Shown: positions 1-9,428, counted from the first letter of the stretch. The stretch: 64,000 nt of DNA from an uncultured cyanobacterium (GCA_903848645.1 CAINGU010000040.1:1-64000), one strand, 5' to 3'. Numbers and translations: made by a program. The notes: a model not told the origin generated them from the letters alone.

Positions 1-47
1 ATTTATTTAAGGATTTCACGGAATGAAGGATATGACAGTCAATGACA

Positions 48-103
48 GGGTTTAATACCCCTACCTCTACAGGTAGCAAGTTTTGTGTTGGGGTTAAATC
101 CCC
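48..103. repeat. Palindromic intergenic repeat
   Basis: Two related 14-base blocks, GGGTTTAATACCCC (48-61) and GGGGTTAAATCCCC (90-103), can pair imperfectly and enclose a small hairpin ACCTCTACAGGT. This looks like a dispersed palindromic repeat upstream of the channel gene. Seen only once here, so membership of a family is inference. Confidence 0.35.
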
Positions 104-139
104 ATTACAAATCTTAATTACTAATTACGAATAATTTAT

Positions 140-1210
140 TTGCCTGTGTATTCTACCCTTGAGCAAAAATATCAACGGATTCAAAAGGAGTTAATGGCTG
201 GGGCGCTTGCCTTGGGCTGTATTTCCTTGATTGGGACTTTATGGTATTCCCTAGTTGAGGGCTGGAAATGGGAAGATGCCGCTTACATGACTGTGATTAC
301 TTTAGCAACTGTGGGTTATGGAGAAACTCACCCATTAGGTAGTCGGGGGCGTTTGTTTACGATTGCCTTGATTTTAATGGGTGTGGTCAATCTTGGTTAT
401 ATTGTCAATAGATTTACAGCCGCAGTCATTGAAGGCTATTTTCTCGAAGGAATTCGACTCCGACAACAAAGGCGTTTAATGGAATCATTATCAGAACATT
501 ATATTATTTGTGGATTTAGTAGGACTGGACGACAAATTGCTAAGGAATTTCAGGCTGAAGGTGTTTCTTTTGTGATTATTGATTCGGAATTTGAATCTGT
601 CCAAAAAGCCCAGGAAATTGGTTACACTGTTTTCCAAGGTGATGCTACATTAGATGATACTTTATTAAAAGTTGGCATTGCTAAAGCCATTTGTATTGTG
701 GCAGCTTTACCTTCAGATGCGGAAAATTTATATACTGTTTTATCAGCAAAAACTCTGAATCCAGACATTAGAGCGATCGCTCGCGCTAGTACAGAAGAAG
801 CCGTACAAAAGTTACAACGTGGTGGTGCAGATGCCGTAATTTCACCGTATATCACCGGCGGCAAACGTATGGCAGCAGCAGCCCTCAGACCGCAAATTTT
901 AGACTTTGTAGATGGGATTCTCTCTGGTACAGACCGCCAGCTATATATGGAAGAATTTTTACTAGATCCGGGTAGGTGTCCCTTCGTTGGTCAAACTTTG
1001 CAAAAAGCCAAATTGCGATCGCAATCAGGAGCATTAGTTCTGGCAATTCGTCGCCTTGATGGTAAACTTATTGGTGGACCAACTGGAGATACTATTTTAA
1101 TGTCAGGAGATACCCTAATTTGTATGGGTACGGCTGAACAATTGCGGGGTTTAAATCAAATTCTTGGTCCTATTAATTCTCAGCAGTTACGAAGACCAAA
1201 AAATAGCTAA
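140..1210 (+). CDS. Potassium channel protein with TrkA-N (RCK) domain
   Basis: A two-transmembrane K+ channel fused to a cytoplasmic RCK module. Membrane segments lie at about residues 20-38 and 71-93, with the pore filter TVGYGE between them at 57-62. A Rossmann NAD-binding motif, GFSRTGRQIA, follows at 125-134 (TrkA-N), and a TrkA-C-like region is at about 265-340. The family forms tetrameric, ligand-gated K+ channels in the plasma membrane. The start used is TTG at 140. No clear Shine-Dalgarno sequence precedes it; the next in-frame ATG (194) would remove only the short cytoplasmic N-terminus. The gene stands alone, with an LRR gene 63 bases downstream. Confidence 0.92.
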   Translation: MPVYSTLEQKYQRIQKELMAGALALGCISLIGTLWYSLVEGWKWEDAAYMTVITLATVGYGETHPLGSRGRLFTIALILMGVVNLGYIVNRFTAAVIEGYFLEGIRLRQQRRLMESLSEHYIICGFSRTGRQIAKEFQAEGVSFVIIDSEFESVQKAQEIGYTVFQGDATLDDTLLKVGIAKAICIVAALPSDAENLYTVLSAKTLNPDIRAIARASTEEAVQKLQRGGADAVISPYITGGKRMAAAALRPQILDFVDGILSGTDRQLYMEEFLLDPGRCPFVGQTLQKAKLRSQSGALVLAIRRLDGKLIGGPTGDTILMSGDTLICMGTAEQLRGLNQILGPINSQQLRRPKNS

Positions 1211-1273
1211 AAGTAGACTTATTTTCCTAATAAACATGATATAGTTACGCTAAATATTGTATTTGATAAAATC

Positions 1274-2227
1274 ATGAAACTAGCTTTAGTATCTACAACT
1301 ATCTTGACTTTTACATTAGGACTTTACACCCCGAAAGTTATGGCTAAACCTGCGAAAACACCCAAAACTTTTACAGAATGGTGTGAACAAAAAGCCAGTT
1401 TACCTCAAGAGACGAAACACACGGTTGAAGTATTGTTAGAAATCGCCAAAACGCAAGATTGTAATCAAGCTAATCAAACGCTTACTAAACTCAAAGAATT
1501 AAACCTCAGAGAAAAACGAATTAGCGATCTTAAACCTTTATCAAGTCTGACTAATTTAATTTCCCTCAATCTTATTACTAATAAAATCAGTGATATCCAA
1601 CCTTTCTCAAATCTGACTAATTTAACTTCTCTTTACCTCAATGGAAATAAAATCACAGATATCAAACCTTTGTCCAATCTAACTAAATTAACTTCTCTTT
1701 ACCTCGATGGAAATAAAATCACAGACATCAAACCTTTGTCCAATTTGACTAAATTAACTTCCCTAAGCATCAGAGGCAATAAAAGCCCGGATATCCAACC
1801 TTTATCTAAATTGACTAATTTAATCAATCTCGATATTGGTTATAATCAAATCAGTGATATCAAGCCTTTATCTAATCTCACAAAATTGAATTCTCTCAAC
1901 CTCTTTAGCAATAAAATCAGTGATATCAAGCCTTTGTCTAATCTCACAAAATTAACTGATCTCAGAATAGACATAAATCAAATCAGTGATGTTAAACCTT
2001 TGTCTAATCTCACAAAATTGATTACTCTCAGCCTTCAGTCAAACAAAATTACTGATGTCAAGCCTTTATCAAATCTAACTGATTTAAATACTCTCATACT
2101 CGAAAAAAATCAAATTAGAGATATCCAGTCTTTATCCACTTTGAAAAAATTGCAGTTTCTTGATGTTAAAAATAACCCGCTTACCTCTAAAAAATGTCCT
2201 ATCGAATCCAATCGTTGTATCTTCTAG
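1274..2227 (+). CDS. Secreted leucine-rich repeat protein (internalin-like LRRs)
   Basis: The N-terminus is a signal peptide (hydrophobic stretch, likely cut after VMA near residue 24). A short cysteine-containing cap (ICWC-like spacing around WCEQK and QDCNQ) follows, then about ten 22-residue leucine-rich repeats with consensus DIKPLSNLTKLTSLYLDGNKI-like units and a C-terminal cysteine pair. Internalin-type LRRs usually bind proteins; the partner is unknown. The repeats are also close at DNA level (66-base period), so copy number could change by slippage. One repeat is degenerate (GNKSPDIQPL). No enzymatic domain is present, so a structural or binding role at or outside the envelope is the most that can be inferred. 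Confidence 0.85.
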   Translation: MKLALVSTTILTFTLGLYTPKVMAKPAKTPKTFTEWCEQKASLPQETKHTVEVLLEIAKTQDCNQANQTLTKLKELNLREKRISDLKPLSSLTNLISLNLITNKISDIQPFSNLTNLTSLYLNGNKITDIKPLSNLTKLTSLYLDGNKITDIKPLSNLTKLTSLSIRGNKSPDIQPLSKLTNLINLDIGYNQISDIKPLSNLTKLNSLNLFSNKISDIKPLSNLTKLTDLRIDINQISDVKPLSNLTKLITLSLQSNKITDVKPLSNLTDLNTLILEKNQIRDIQSLSTLKKLQFLDVKNNPLTSKKCPIESNRCIF

Positions 2228-2289
2228 TAAGTTAGACAAACTGAGAAAACTCGTCTATGAAATTTCTGCACAGTTTTTCTTAACTGGTA

Positions 2290-2973
2290 CTATTCGACTA
2301 AACCATGCTTCATCGCAAACCTCACTAATTCTGCACGATTACAGGTTTGGGTTTTCCTCAATAAACTACTCACATATTTCTCCACTGTGCGCGGACTCAA
2401 ATGTAAATGATTACCAATTTCTGCATTAGAAAAACCATGAGTTAATAACTCTAAAACTTCCTGTTCCCTAACAGTTAGCGGTGTCAATATTTGAGAATTA
2501 TGAACCTGAGTAGATACAGAAATATAACCATTTTCCGCTTTTGTATAAGTAAAATCGCGTATTTCCTCCTGATAGAAAAAACGACATTCTGATTGGATGA
2601 TTTGTGATCGCTCTAATAAGTTGCGAATAGCAGCGGCTAACTCCTCTAATTCAAAAGGCTTAGGCAAATATAAATCACAACCAGATTGATACCCCAAAAT
2701 TCGTTCTTGGGTTTTGATTCTCGCTGTTAACAAAATTACAGGTAATAAACGAAATCCTGATTGTTGACGAATACGACGCACTAATTCATAGCCATTCATC
2801 CGTGGCATCATAATATCTGTCACCATTAGATCAGGATGACGCTTTTCGACCATAGCCAAAGCATCTATACCATTATCAACAGTGATTACAGTATAGCCAG
2901 ATAGATCAAGATAATCACTAATAGATAAGCGCGTGCCTAAATCATCATCTGCGACAAGAATAGTCAAGGGCAT
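2290..2973 (-). CDS. Response regulator, REC plus LuxR-type HTH
   Basis: A two-component response regulator of about 227 residues. The receiver domain has the acidic pair D10-D11, phosphoacceptor D53 in VTDIMMP, T83 and K105 (LPKPF). The C-terminal 60 residues form a LuxR/NarL HTH (LTVREQEVLELL, then SPRTVEKYVSSLL). I chose ATG at 2973 because it starts directly on the receiver fold (MPLTILVADDD); an upstream TTG at 3045 would add 24 unconserved residues. It resembles the cyanobacterial/plastid Ycf29-like group, but I cannot confirm that without alignment. No histidine kinase is adjacent, so the partner is unknown. It is transcribed divergently from smpB. Confidence 0.9.
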   Translation of the reverse strand: MPLTILVADDDLGTRLSISDYLDLSGYTVITVDNGIDALAMVEKRHPDLMVTDIMMPRMNGYELVRRIRQQSGFRLLPVILLTARIKTQERILGYQSGCDLYLPKPFELEELAAAIRNLLERSQIIQSECRFFYQEEIRDFTYTKAENGYISVSTQVHNSQILTPLTVREQEVLELLTHGFSNAEIGNHLHLSPRTVEKYVSSLLRKTQTCNRAELVRFAMKHGLVE

Positions 2974-3293
2974 GGGTAATACACCCCTATAATTGTTTTG
3001 ACCGACTAATTTGCTGTTATGGGCTATATCAATAGACACAGGCAAGAATACTAATTCTATATTTCATACTACGACAGGATTACCTAGTAATGACAGTATG
3101 ATCAATGATTTATAAAGAAAATATTAAATCTTTAGGAATAGTTAACAAAACTTTACGTAATTTGGCACAGGGGGAGAATATTTTCCTTCCCAATCACCAA
3201 TCAACTATTCTCAGTTGCTTTGAATTACAATTAAAGAAAAAGCTAGTCTAAAGAAATTTTTAGGCGTATTTATTAAAAATAAGAAGATTTTCG

Positions 3294-3764
3294 ATGAGTG
3301 ATAAACAGAGTGAAGGTTACAAAGTTATTTGTGATAACCGACAAGCACGGTTTTTATATGAAATTATAGAAACCTATGAAGCAGGAATTCAGTTGACAGG
3401 AACTGAGGTAAAATCAATTCGTGCGGGTAAAGCCAATCTCCAAGATGGCTATGCGTTGCTTCGTGACGGTGAAGCATGGTTAATCAACGTCCATATTTCC
3501 CCATATACCTCTAGTGGTGCGTATTTTAATCACGAACCAAGACGAACACGCAAGTTATTACTTCATAAACAAGAACTGCGTAAACTCATTGGTAGGGTAC
3601 AACAGGAAGGTTTAACTTTAGTCCCCTTGAAAATGTATCTTAAACGGGGTTGGGTAAAAATAGTTATTGCCCTTGGTAAAGGGAAAAAACTCCACGACAA
3701 ACGCGAAAGTATGAAACGTCGTGATGATCAACGGGATATGCAAAGGGCAATGAAAAGATTTTAG
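3294..3764 (+). CDS. smpB: SsrA-binding protein SmpB
   Basis: SmpB binds tmRNA and brings it to stalled ribosomes for trans-translation. The 156-residue length is normal. The OB-fold core shows the family signatures (GIQLTGTEVKSIRAGKANLQ; LLLHKQELRKL; LTLVPLKMYLKRGWVKI), and the basic C-terminal tail (KGKKLHDKRESMKRRD) that enters the ribosomal mRNA path is intact. ATG at 3294 is the natural start. The tmRNA gene itself is not in the window. A strong hairpin follows the stop codon. Confidence 0.97.
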   Translation: MSDKQSEGYKVICDNRQARFLYEIIETYEAGIQLTGTEVKSIRAGKANLQDGYALLRDGEAWLINVHISPYTSSGAYFNHEPRRTRKLLLHKQELRKLIGRVQQEGLTLVPLKMYLKRGWVKIVIALGKGKKLHDKRESMKRRDDQRDMQRAMKRF

Positions 3765-3780
3765 AAGGAATCAGGAGTAG

Positions 3781-3799
3781 GGGCGCAGTCCCTGCGCCC
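3781..3799 (+). terminator. Hairpin downstream of smpB
   Basis: Perfect 8-bp stem GGGCGCAG / CTGCGCCC with a 3-base loop, 16 bases after the smpB stop. There is no T-run, so it is a terminator-like hairpin, possibly part of a dispersed repeat, rather than a classical intrinsic terminator. Confidence 0.5.
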
Positions 3800-3840
3800 A
3801 GAGTTCTCTATTCTGCGTCCAGAGTTCTCTATTCTGCGTC
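3799..3840. repeat. Two tandem copies of a 21-bp repeat
   Basis: The 21-base unit starting CAGAGTTCTCTATTCTGCG occurs twice back to back (3799-3819 and 3820-3840), and a truncated third begins at 3841. It lies between the convergent ends of smpB and ictB. Confidence 0.75.
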
Positions 3841-3851
3841 CAGAACCTCTC

Positions 3852-5249
3852 CTAAGCGTGATTATGATTCTTCAGCGTTAAAGGTTGCCAATAGCTGGCA
3901 ACTAAAGCCATCATTAACCACCAGAGAGTATTGACTTCAGGACGATAGAAAACTGTATCAACTAGTCCATGAGAGAGTATACCTAGGATAGAGGCGATCG
4001 CACCAATTAACCATAATCCTTCGATATTCCTAGTTTTTTGTAATCGTTGCAGTTGCAATAATCCTGTATTAAAAGTGACAACTATTAACCACAGAAAACA
4101 AGTAAAGCCCAAAAAGCCGGTTTCGACAATCGTTTCTAGAAAGATAGAATAGGCACTCAAAGCCGTAAAACGAGGCTTTTGGTAAAGAGGATAGACATGA
4201 TTAAAAGAACTGTGACCGGGACCAATACCAGTAATTGGGCGATCGCGGATCATTTCAAATACAGCTTCCCAGACATTTTTGCGAAAATTATTACTGCTAT
4301 CTTGGCGGTCAGCAAATATACTGATAACCCGCAACCGGAAAGGTTCGACCAAGATCATTCCTATTACCAATACCCCAACTACACCCCCTAGTAGAACTGG
4401 TAAAGACCAAGTTCGCCAAAATGGGGGCATATTTATACTCCACCAATAAAGGAGTAATACTGCTACACTAAACAAACCCACCAATAAAGCAATCCAACCA
4501 CCGCGACTAAAAGTAAGAATTAAGGTGGCAGTATTGACAATAAACATTGTTAGTGCTAGGGCTTTTTTCATCCAACCTTGCCAAGCCACCATGGCCACCA
4601 AGCTTAAAATCACAGCAGGTAAAAGATATCCTGCCAGTAAGTTGGGATTACCCAAATAACTGTAAACTCTGGTAGTCTTAGCTAAAGGCGATTCTGGGTC
4701 AACCCATGTGGCTAAAGCTTTCGCACCAAAAAACCATTGTCGCATTCCATAAACGCTGACAATCAGGGATATATGCAAATAAAGAGTAATCAGCCAAGAC
4801 CGAAACCGGGGGACTCTTAGCACCCTAGCACAGAGGGCAAACAATAACAAATAAAGAGTTAATGTTTGTAAATCCCCGAAAGCGGCCTTTTTGACTGGGG
4901 ATAAAGCTGTTGATATAGCCGCAATTCCCCAATACAGCAACACTAGCAGGTGAATAGGCGTAACTGAGGCGGCATTTGCGGGTGTGTTTTCATCAGATAA
5001 AGTTAACAGCAACCAAAAGCCCACACAAGCCACTAACAGTAAACCGATTAAAGTGCTAGAAACAAAGGGTGCAAGGGCATATATCAGGCTAAGTAAGCCA
5101 ACTGCGATGATATCTCCCCACTGCATTAAGATACTACTTTGTCGCCAAGGAAGCAAAAGCCCCACCAGAAACCGATGTAAGTAACTGCTAGATAAATATT
5201 CTTTGAGTGGTAAAGAAGATAAAGTCAATCTTTCCCAGACTAAATTCAT
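3852..5249 (-). CDS. ictB: IctB family polytopic membrane protein (O-antigen ligase/Wzy-like fold)
   Basis: A membrane protein of 465 residues with roughly ten to twelve hydrophobic segments and the Wzy_C/O-antigen ligase signature region (DRQDSSNNFRKNVWEA followed by GIGPGHSSFNHVYPLYQKP). Cyanobacterial members are annotated IctB and were proposed to support inorganic carbon accumulation; the biochemical role is not settled, and glycan-ligase-like chemistry is possible. ATG at 5249 was chosen: its ATGA overlaps the TGA stop of the upstream kinase gene by four bases, which indicates translational coupling. An in-frame start at 5264 would only add five residues. Confidence 0.88.
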   Translation of the reverse strand: MNLVWERLTLSSLPLKEYLSSSYLHRFLVGLLLPWRQSSILMQWGDIIAVGLLSLIYALAPFVSSTLIGLLLVACVGFWLLLTLSDENTPANAASVTPIHLLVLLYWGIAAISTALSPVKKAAFGDLQTLTLYLLLFALCARVLRVPRFRSWLITLYLHISLIVSVYGMRQWFFGAKALATWVDPESPLAKTTRVYSYLGNPNLLAGYLLPAVILSLVAMVAWQGWMKKALALTMFIVNTATLILTFSRGGWIALLVGLFSVAVLLLYWWSINMPPFWRTWSLPVLLGGVVGVLVIGMILVEPFRLRVISIFADRQDSSNNFRKNVWEAVFEMIRDRPITGIGPGHSSFNHVYPLYQKPRFTALSAYSIFLETIVETGFLGFTCFLWLIVVTFNTGLLQLQRLQKTRNIEGLWLIGAIASILGILSHGLVDTVFYRPEVNTLWWLMMALVASYWQPLTLKNHNHA

Positions 5250-7309
5250 GGAGAAACCTGCCAAATTTTAATTAAATTATCTTCACCACCACTAACTAGG
5301 AACTTCCCGTCAGCACTAAAAGCTAGGGAAGTGACAATATTACTATGTCCTGTCAATGTGATCATTTCCTCACCTGTAGCCACATTCCATAGTTTAATGG
5401 TGTGATAGCTGTGTTTACCAGAGGTATTCCGTCCACCACTGGCTAAAATTTTACCATCGGGACTAAAAGCAATAGTATTAATATTATGACCTTCTGCTGT
5501 AAAAGTGCGACTTACTGTCAAGGTTTGCAGATTCCATAATTTAATGGTGCGATCGCGGCTAGAACTGGCTAAAATTTTACCATCAGGACTAAAAGCTACA
5601 GCTATGACTGTCTGTAAACTAGTAGTTAAAGTCCGAATTGGTTGTTCTTGATTGATATTCCATAATTTAATAGTTTTATCAAAACTACCACTGGCTAAAG
5701 TTACACTATCCGGACTAATATCCACAGAACGCACCCAGTATTTATGACCAATTAAGGTGCGAATTAGCTTACCTGTGCTTAAATCCCAAACTTTCAAAGT
5801 TTGATCATCACTAGCACTAACTAAAGTTTTACCATTACCAGTAATAGCTAAACTGTGAATTGCATCGGTATGACCTTTTAAAGTGCGAATTAATTGATTT
5901 GTTTGCAAATTCCAAACTTTGATAGTTTGATCATCACTACCACTAACTAAAATTTTACCATCACCAGTAATAGCTACTGCATTGACATTTTGGGAGTGTC
6001 CCTCAAGACTGGCAATTTCTCTACCTGTGATGACATCCCATAATTTTAGATTCCCATGACATTGACTATGATGACTTTCTTCACAATTGCCACCACTAAC
6101 AATCATTTTACCATTGGGACTCATAACAACAGATAAAACCTTACTTTTATGTCCAGAAAGAGTATTGACTAAAGACAAGTCTTTTTCAGGAATTTCCGAA
6201 CTTGATGTCATCTTGCGAGGTTGACTTAAACTAACAGAAAAATTGGCTTTTAATTTGCGAAATTCTCGATAACCAGATTCTCCCACCGCGAACAAGATAA
6301 TTATCCCAAACATGAAAATTAAATTTCGCAACAGAATATATTTTTTTGAATTTATCTGAGAATACTGAACAGGTGGTTTGATAATTTTACTCTTGGCTGC
6401 TGGGAGAATATGAGTATGTTTTTTCATCAAATCCCTAATTACTTCATCAGCAGATTGATAGCGATGCTGAATTTCTTTTTGCAGCAGCTTATTCATAATT
6501 TCTGCTAATTCTTTAGTTAGGGGATAACGTAAATAATGCTGCCAATTTCCTACCCAACTATAGCCATATTCCATCCATAATTGAAAAGGAGAAATTCCCG
6601 TCAATAAATGAAAACAAGTAGCACCTAAACCAAATAAATCACTAGCAGGATATGCTTTTCCATCTCTAATTTGTTCAATGGGAGAATAACCATGTGAACC
6701 AATAGAAGTACCATTTTTTCGCTGTACTCTTACTGTCAACTGTTTGGAAGAACCAAAATCAATGAGAGTTAATCTCCCATCACATTTTCTCCGAATAATA
6801 TTTTCTGGTTTAATATCACGATGAATTATCTCATGTTCATGGACAAATTTGATTATTGGTAATAAATCTAAGAGAATAGATTGAATATCCCAATCTCTAT
6901 AAACTTTGCGAGAATTTAATTCATGTAGCAGATTTTGACCATCAATAAACTGTTGGACTAAATACAAACAATTATCTTGTTCAAAATAAGCTATTAAAGT
7001 GGGAATTTGGGGATGTTTTCCTAATTGTTGTAATCGCTTTGCTTCTTCTAAAAATAACTGAATAGCTTTTTTTTGTGACCAAGTACCTTGAAATTTTGGT
7101 GCTAGTTGTTTAATTACACATAATTCATTTAATTTATCAATATCTTCGGAAATATAAGTTCTCCCAAATCCACCTTCGTCAGAAAGTACACGGATAACAC
7201 GAAACCGATTTCTCAAAAGTGGCACTAAGGGAGTATGACAAGTTTGACAAACTTTATTATTCTGATGATTTTGTGGATTTGAACAATCGGGATTTAGACA
7301 GCAGATCAT
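5246..7309 (-). CDS. Ser/Thr protein kinase with zinc ribbon, TM segment and WD40 propeller
   Basis: Domain order: a four-cysteine zinc-ribbon-like N-terminus (C3/C4, C9, C21, C24); kinase domain at about 35-300 with a modified glycine loop SDEGGFGRTY, lysine in CVIKQL (K68), HRDIKPEN (163-170) and DFG in LIDFGSS; one membrane segment at about 325-343; then seven WD40 repeats (about 382-687), enough for one closed propeller. The catalytic residues are present, so activity is expected. The layout suggests a cytoplasmic kinase and WD40 domain on the other side of the membrane. The gene overlaps ictB by ATGA. Substrate unknown; the family is widespread in filamentous cyanobacteria. Confidence 0.93.
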   Translation of the reverse strand: MICCLNPDCSNPQNHQNNKVCQTCHTPLVPLLRNRFRVIRVLSDEGGFGRTYISEDIDKLNELCVIKQLAPKFQGTWSQKKAIQLFLEEAKRLQQLGKHPQIPTLIAYFEQDNCLYLVQQFIDGQNLLHELNSRKVYRDWDIQSILLDLLPIIKFVHEHEIIHRDIKPENIIRRKCDGRLTLIDFGSSKQLTVRVQRKNGTSIGSHGYSPIEQIRDGKAYPASDLFGLGATCFHLLTGISPFQLWMEYGYSWVGNWQHYLRYPLTKELAEIMNKLLQKEIQHRYQSADEVIRDLMKKHTHILPAAKSKIIKPPVQYSQINSKKYILLRNLIFMFGIIILFAVGESGYREFRKLKANFSVSLSQPRKMTSSSEIPEKDLSLVNTLSGHKSKVLSVVMSPNGKMIVSGGNCEESHHSQCHGNLKLWDVITGREIASLEGHSQNVNAVAITGDGKILVSGSDDQTIKVWNLQTNQLIRTLKGHTDAIHSLAITGNGKTLVSASDDQTLKVWDLSTGKLIRTLIGHKYWVRSVDISPDSVTLASGSFDKTIKLWNINQEQPIRTLTTSLQTVIAVAFSPDGKILASSSRDRTIKLWNLQTLTVSRTFTAEGHNINTIAFSPDGKILASGGRNTSGKHSYHTIKLWNVATGEEMITLTGHSNIVTSLAFSADGKFLVSGGEDNLIKIWQVSP

Positions 7310-7632
7310 AATCTATATGGTGCATCTGCATGATAAAATTCAGGAGTCAGGAGTCAAACTATTTTTATACTTAATTTTGATAAAAATTTTGTACTTCATT
7401 TACTAATTATATTTAACATGAAAATTCTAAATTTACCTTTCCTAAATATGGAAAAGCATAAAAGATATATTATTGCCAATTATTCTAATTATATAGCAAT
7501 TTAAAGGGGAAAATACGGCATTTTGCCATGATTGTATAAATGTATATTTTGATTCAAGATTACATTTTTATTGTCAGTAAAAATAATTATTTATTTATCG
7601 TAATTCTCCCATTGATGAACCTGTATTTTTAT
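7310..7632. other. Intergenic stretch between two kinase genes
   Basis: About 320 AT-rich bases with no supportable ORF. It holds a short CAGGAGT repeat (near 7341-7355), which is a common cyanobacterial heptamer motif. The promoter of the kinase-WD40/ictB operon presumably lies upstream of 7309, at the low-coordinate end of this stretch, but no convincing boxes were identified. Confidence 0.5.
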
Positions 7633-8706
7633 TTACAAAGGTGTAAAATCGTCATAGGAATTAAAGGAATTTTGTCTAGACTTTAATTTGCGAATTGCCA
7701 TAGCAGTACGGGTAGCAGGGGAAGTATATATTTGTGATTTTTCTGAAGAATTAATACTTGGATTTTTCGGAAGCTGTTGAGTTAAACAATTACTTAAACT
7801 AGCGCTATAACTTCCCCAACCAAAATCAATCATCACATCTTTAGCAGTTTTAAATCTTCCTGTCAAAGAAACTTTGACCATTTTCCCTAGAACTTGAGCA
7901 AAATCATCACTGATACTGACTTCTTTTTGCCAACAAATTTCACCAGTACCCAAATCATATTCAAAATCTAAAGGACCTTTACCAGTTAATAAATAAATAC
8001 AAGTTATTCCCAAAGCATAAATATCACTGGCATAAACTGGCCGCAGTGATAACTGTTCTGGAGGTGCAAAACCGTTAGTACCAATAAAGTTAGTAGAAAC
8101 AGTTTTATTTATTGAGTTACCACAGGTATCTATGAGTTTTTCTTTAACAGCACCAAAGTCAATTAATACTATGCGTTGATCATCTTGACAACGGAGCAAA
8201 TTTTGGGGTTTAATATCTCGATGAATAACACGATTTTGATGAATATAGTTTAAGACTGGGAGTATTTCTTGCAAAAACTGTTTTACTTCTGCTTCATTTT
8301 TCTTGCCATTTCGTCTGACTTCCCGCGCTAAAGTATGACCATGTACATATTCTTGGACTAAATAAAACTCCCCATTACATTCAAAATAGTCAATTAGCAT
8401 GGGAATTTGACTATGATTACCTAACTGTGCTAGGATTTTAGCTTCTTTTTCAAATCGTTGACAGGCTTTTCGTAAACTTTTTGGGTTACTGACTCTGGGA
8501 TAAAGTTGTTTAATTACACATAAAGGATTTTCTGGTAAAATCACATCTTGTGCTAAAAACGTAATCCCAAAACCACCTCTTCCCAAAATCTGTAATATGT
8601 GATATCGTTCTCGGAATAATACTTGAGAACCGCACATTTGACCAAGTTGAGTATGCCGTAAAGTATAATCGTGTAGGTTTATGATATTTTGGGAAAAGCG
8701 ATTCAT
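7633..8706 (-). CDS. Serine/threonine protein kinase
   Basis: A 357-residue Hanks-type kinase. Glycine loop LGRGGFGITF (41-50), catalytic lysine in CVIKQL (K66), HRDIKPQN (162-169), LIDFGAVKE (181-189) and APPEQ (214-218) are all present, so it should be active. The roughly 60 C-terminal residues after the kinase core are Ser/Thr/Asn-rich with no recognisable sensor domain or membrane span, unlike the neighbouring kinase-WD40 protein. The N-terminal 30 residues precede the fold. It lies on the same strand as the next kinase but is separated from it by about 320 bases, so co-transcription is uncertain. The substrate is unknown. Confidence 0.92.
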   Translation of the reverse strand: MNRFSQNIINLHDYTLRHTQLGQMCGSQVLFRERYHILQILGRGGFGITFLAQDVILPENPLCVIKQLYPRVSNPKSLRKACQRFEKEAKILAQLGNHSQIPMLIDYFECNGEFYLVQEYVHGHTLAREVRRNGKKNEAEVKQFLQEILPVLNYIHQNRVIHRDIKPQNLLRCQDDQRIVLIDFGAVKEKLIDTCGNSINKTVSTNFIGTNGFAPPEQLSLRPVYASDIYALGITCIYLLTGKGPLDFEYDLGTGEICWQKEVSISDDFAQVLGKMVKVSLTGRFKTAKDVMIDFGWGSYSASLSNCLTQQLPKNPSINSSEKSQIYTSPATRTAMAIRKLKSRQNSFNSYDDFTPL

Positions 8707-8807
8707 TGTAATAAAGTCGCAGATGATAATATCTTCAATCTTATGTTATATCTTCTCAAGTGAAATTACTTTGACCGGATATTTAACCAATCCTGTAAAA
8801 TTAAATC

Positions 8808-9257
8808 ATGTATAAACCAATTAATAAATTAGTCATCCTAGTGGTAACAAGTGCAATGGTGACTTTGTTACCACAAGTGAGTATTGCAGCACCGAAAGGC
8901 TTTCAGTCCCCTAGTGGTAATATTTTTTGTGAGCTAATTCCAGGGGAAACAAACAGTTTACGCTGTGAAATTAGTAGTTCACTAAAACCTACACCTCCTC
9001 AACCTTACCCTGGATATTGTCCATTTGATTGGGGAAGAGGTTTGTTGTTACCTGCTGACGCTAGACCAGAAATTTTGTGTATTAGTGATACTGTTGCGGA
9101 CAAGAATAAAACCGTTTTGGCTTATGGACAGACTTGGAATAATGGAGGTTTTAAATGTGTTTCCCAAAAAACTGGTTTAACTTGTACCAATAGAAATGGT
9201 ATTGGTTTTTTTCTGAGTCGGGAAAAATGGCGCGTATTCGGACTTTCTCAACCTTAG
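8808..9257 (+). CDS. Secreted Cys-containing protein, DUF6636-like
   Basis: 149 residues with a clear signal peptide (about 1-28, likely cut after SIAA). The mature part begins with FQSPSGNIFCEL, the hallmark of DUF6636-type proteins, and contains several paired cysteines (in NIFCEL, SLRCEIS, GYCPFDW, ILCISD, FKCVS, LTCTN) that suggest disulfides in the periplasm or outside. Function is unknown. It is divergent from the kinase gene at 8706, with about 100 bases between them, and convergent with the GH57 gene. Confidence 0.75.
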   Translation: MYKPINKLVILVVTSAMVTLLPQVSIAAPKGFQSPSGNIFCELIPGETNSLRCEISSSLKPTPPQPYPGYCPFDWGRGLLLPADARPEILCISDTVADKNKTVLAYGQTWNNGGFKCVSQKTGLTCTNRNGIGFFLSREKWRVFGLSQP

Positions 9258-9424
9258 TTCTTAACTATGATTTCTTTGATTTAGATGATTTAGATGATTA
9301 ATTTCGAGCAATTAGTTCTTAACTATGATTCTTTTGATTTGGATGATTTAGATGATTAATTTCGATAAATTAGTTCTTAACTATGATTCTTTTGATTTGG
9401 ATGATTTAGATGATTAATTTCGGA
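9255..9424. repeat. Array of three 58-bp tandem repeats
   Basis: Units start at 9255, 9313 and 9371, each beginning TAGTTCTTAACTATGATT and ending GATTAATTTCG, with a few substitutions. The array starts inside the stop codon region of the 8808-9257 gene. It shares its leading block with the array at 52078. There are no unique spacers, so it is not CRISPR. Confidence 0.9.
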
Positions 9425-9428
9425 TTAA

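Noticed and set aside
622-864. Minus-strand ORF inside the K+ channel gene
   Set aside because: A shadow frame of a strongly supported gene; no family resemblance and no ribosome-binding site.
2160-2429. 89-codon ORF over the LRR end and the response regulator end
   Set aside because: Overlaps two supported genes in other frames; no ribosome-binding site or family match.
9255-9424. Possible CRISPR array
   Set aside because: The units are directly adjacent and nearly identical along their whole length; there are no unique spacers and no cas genes.
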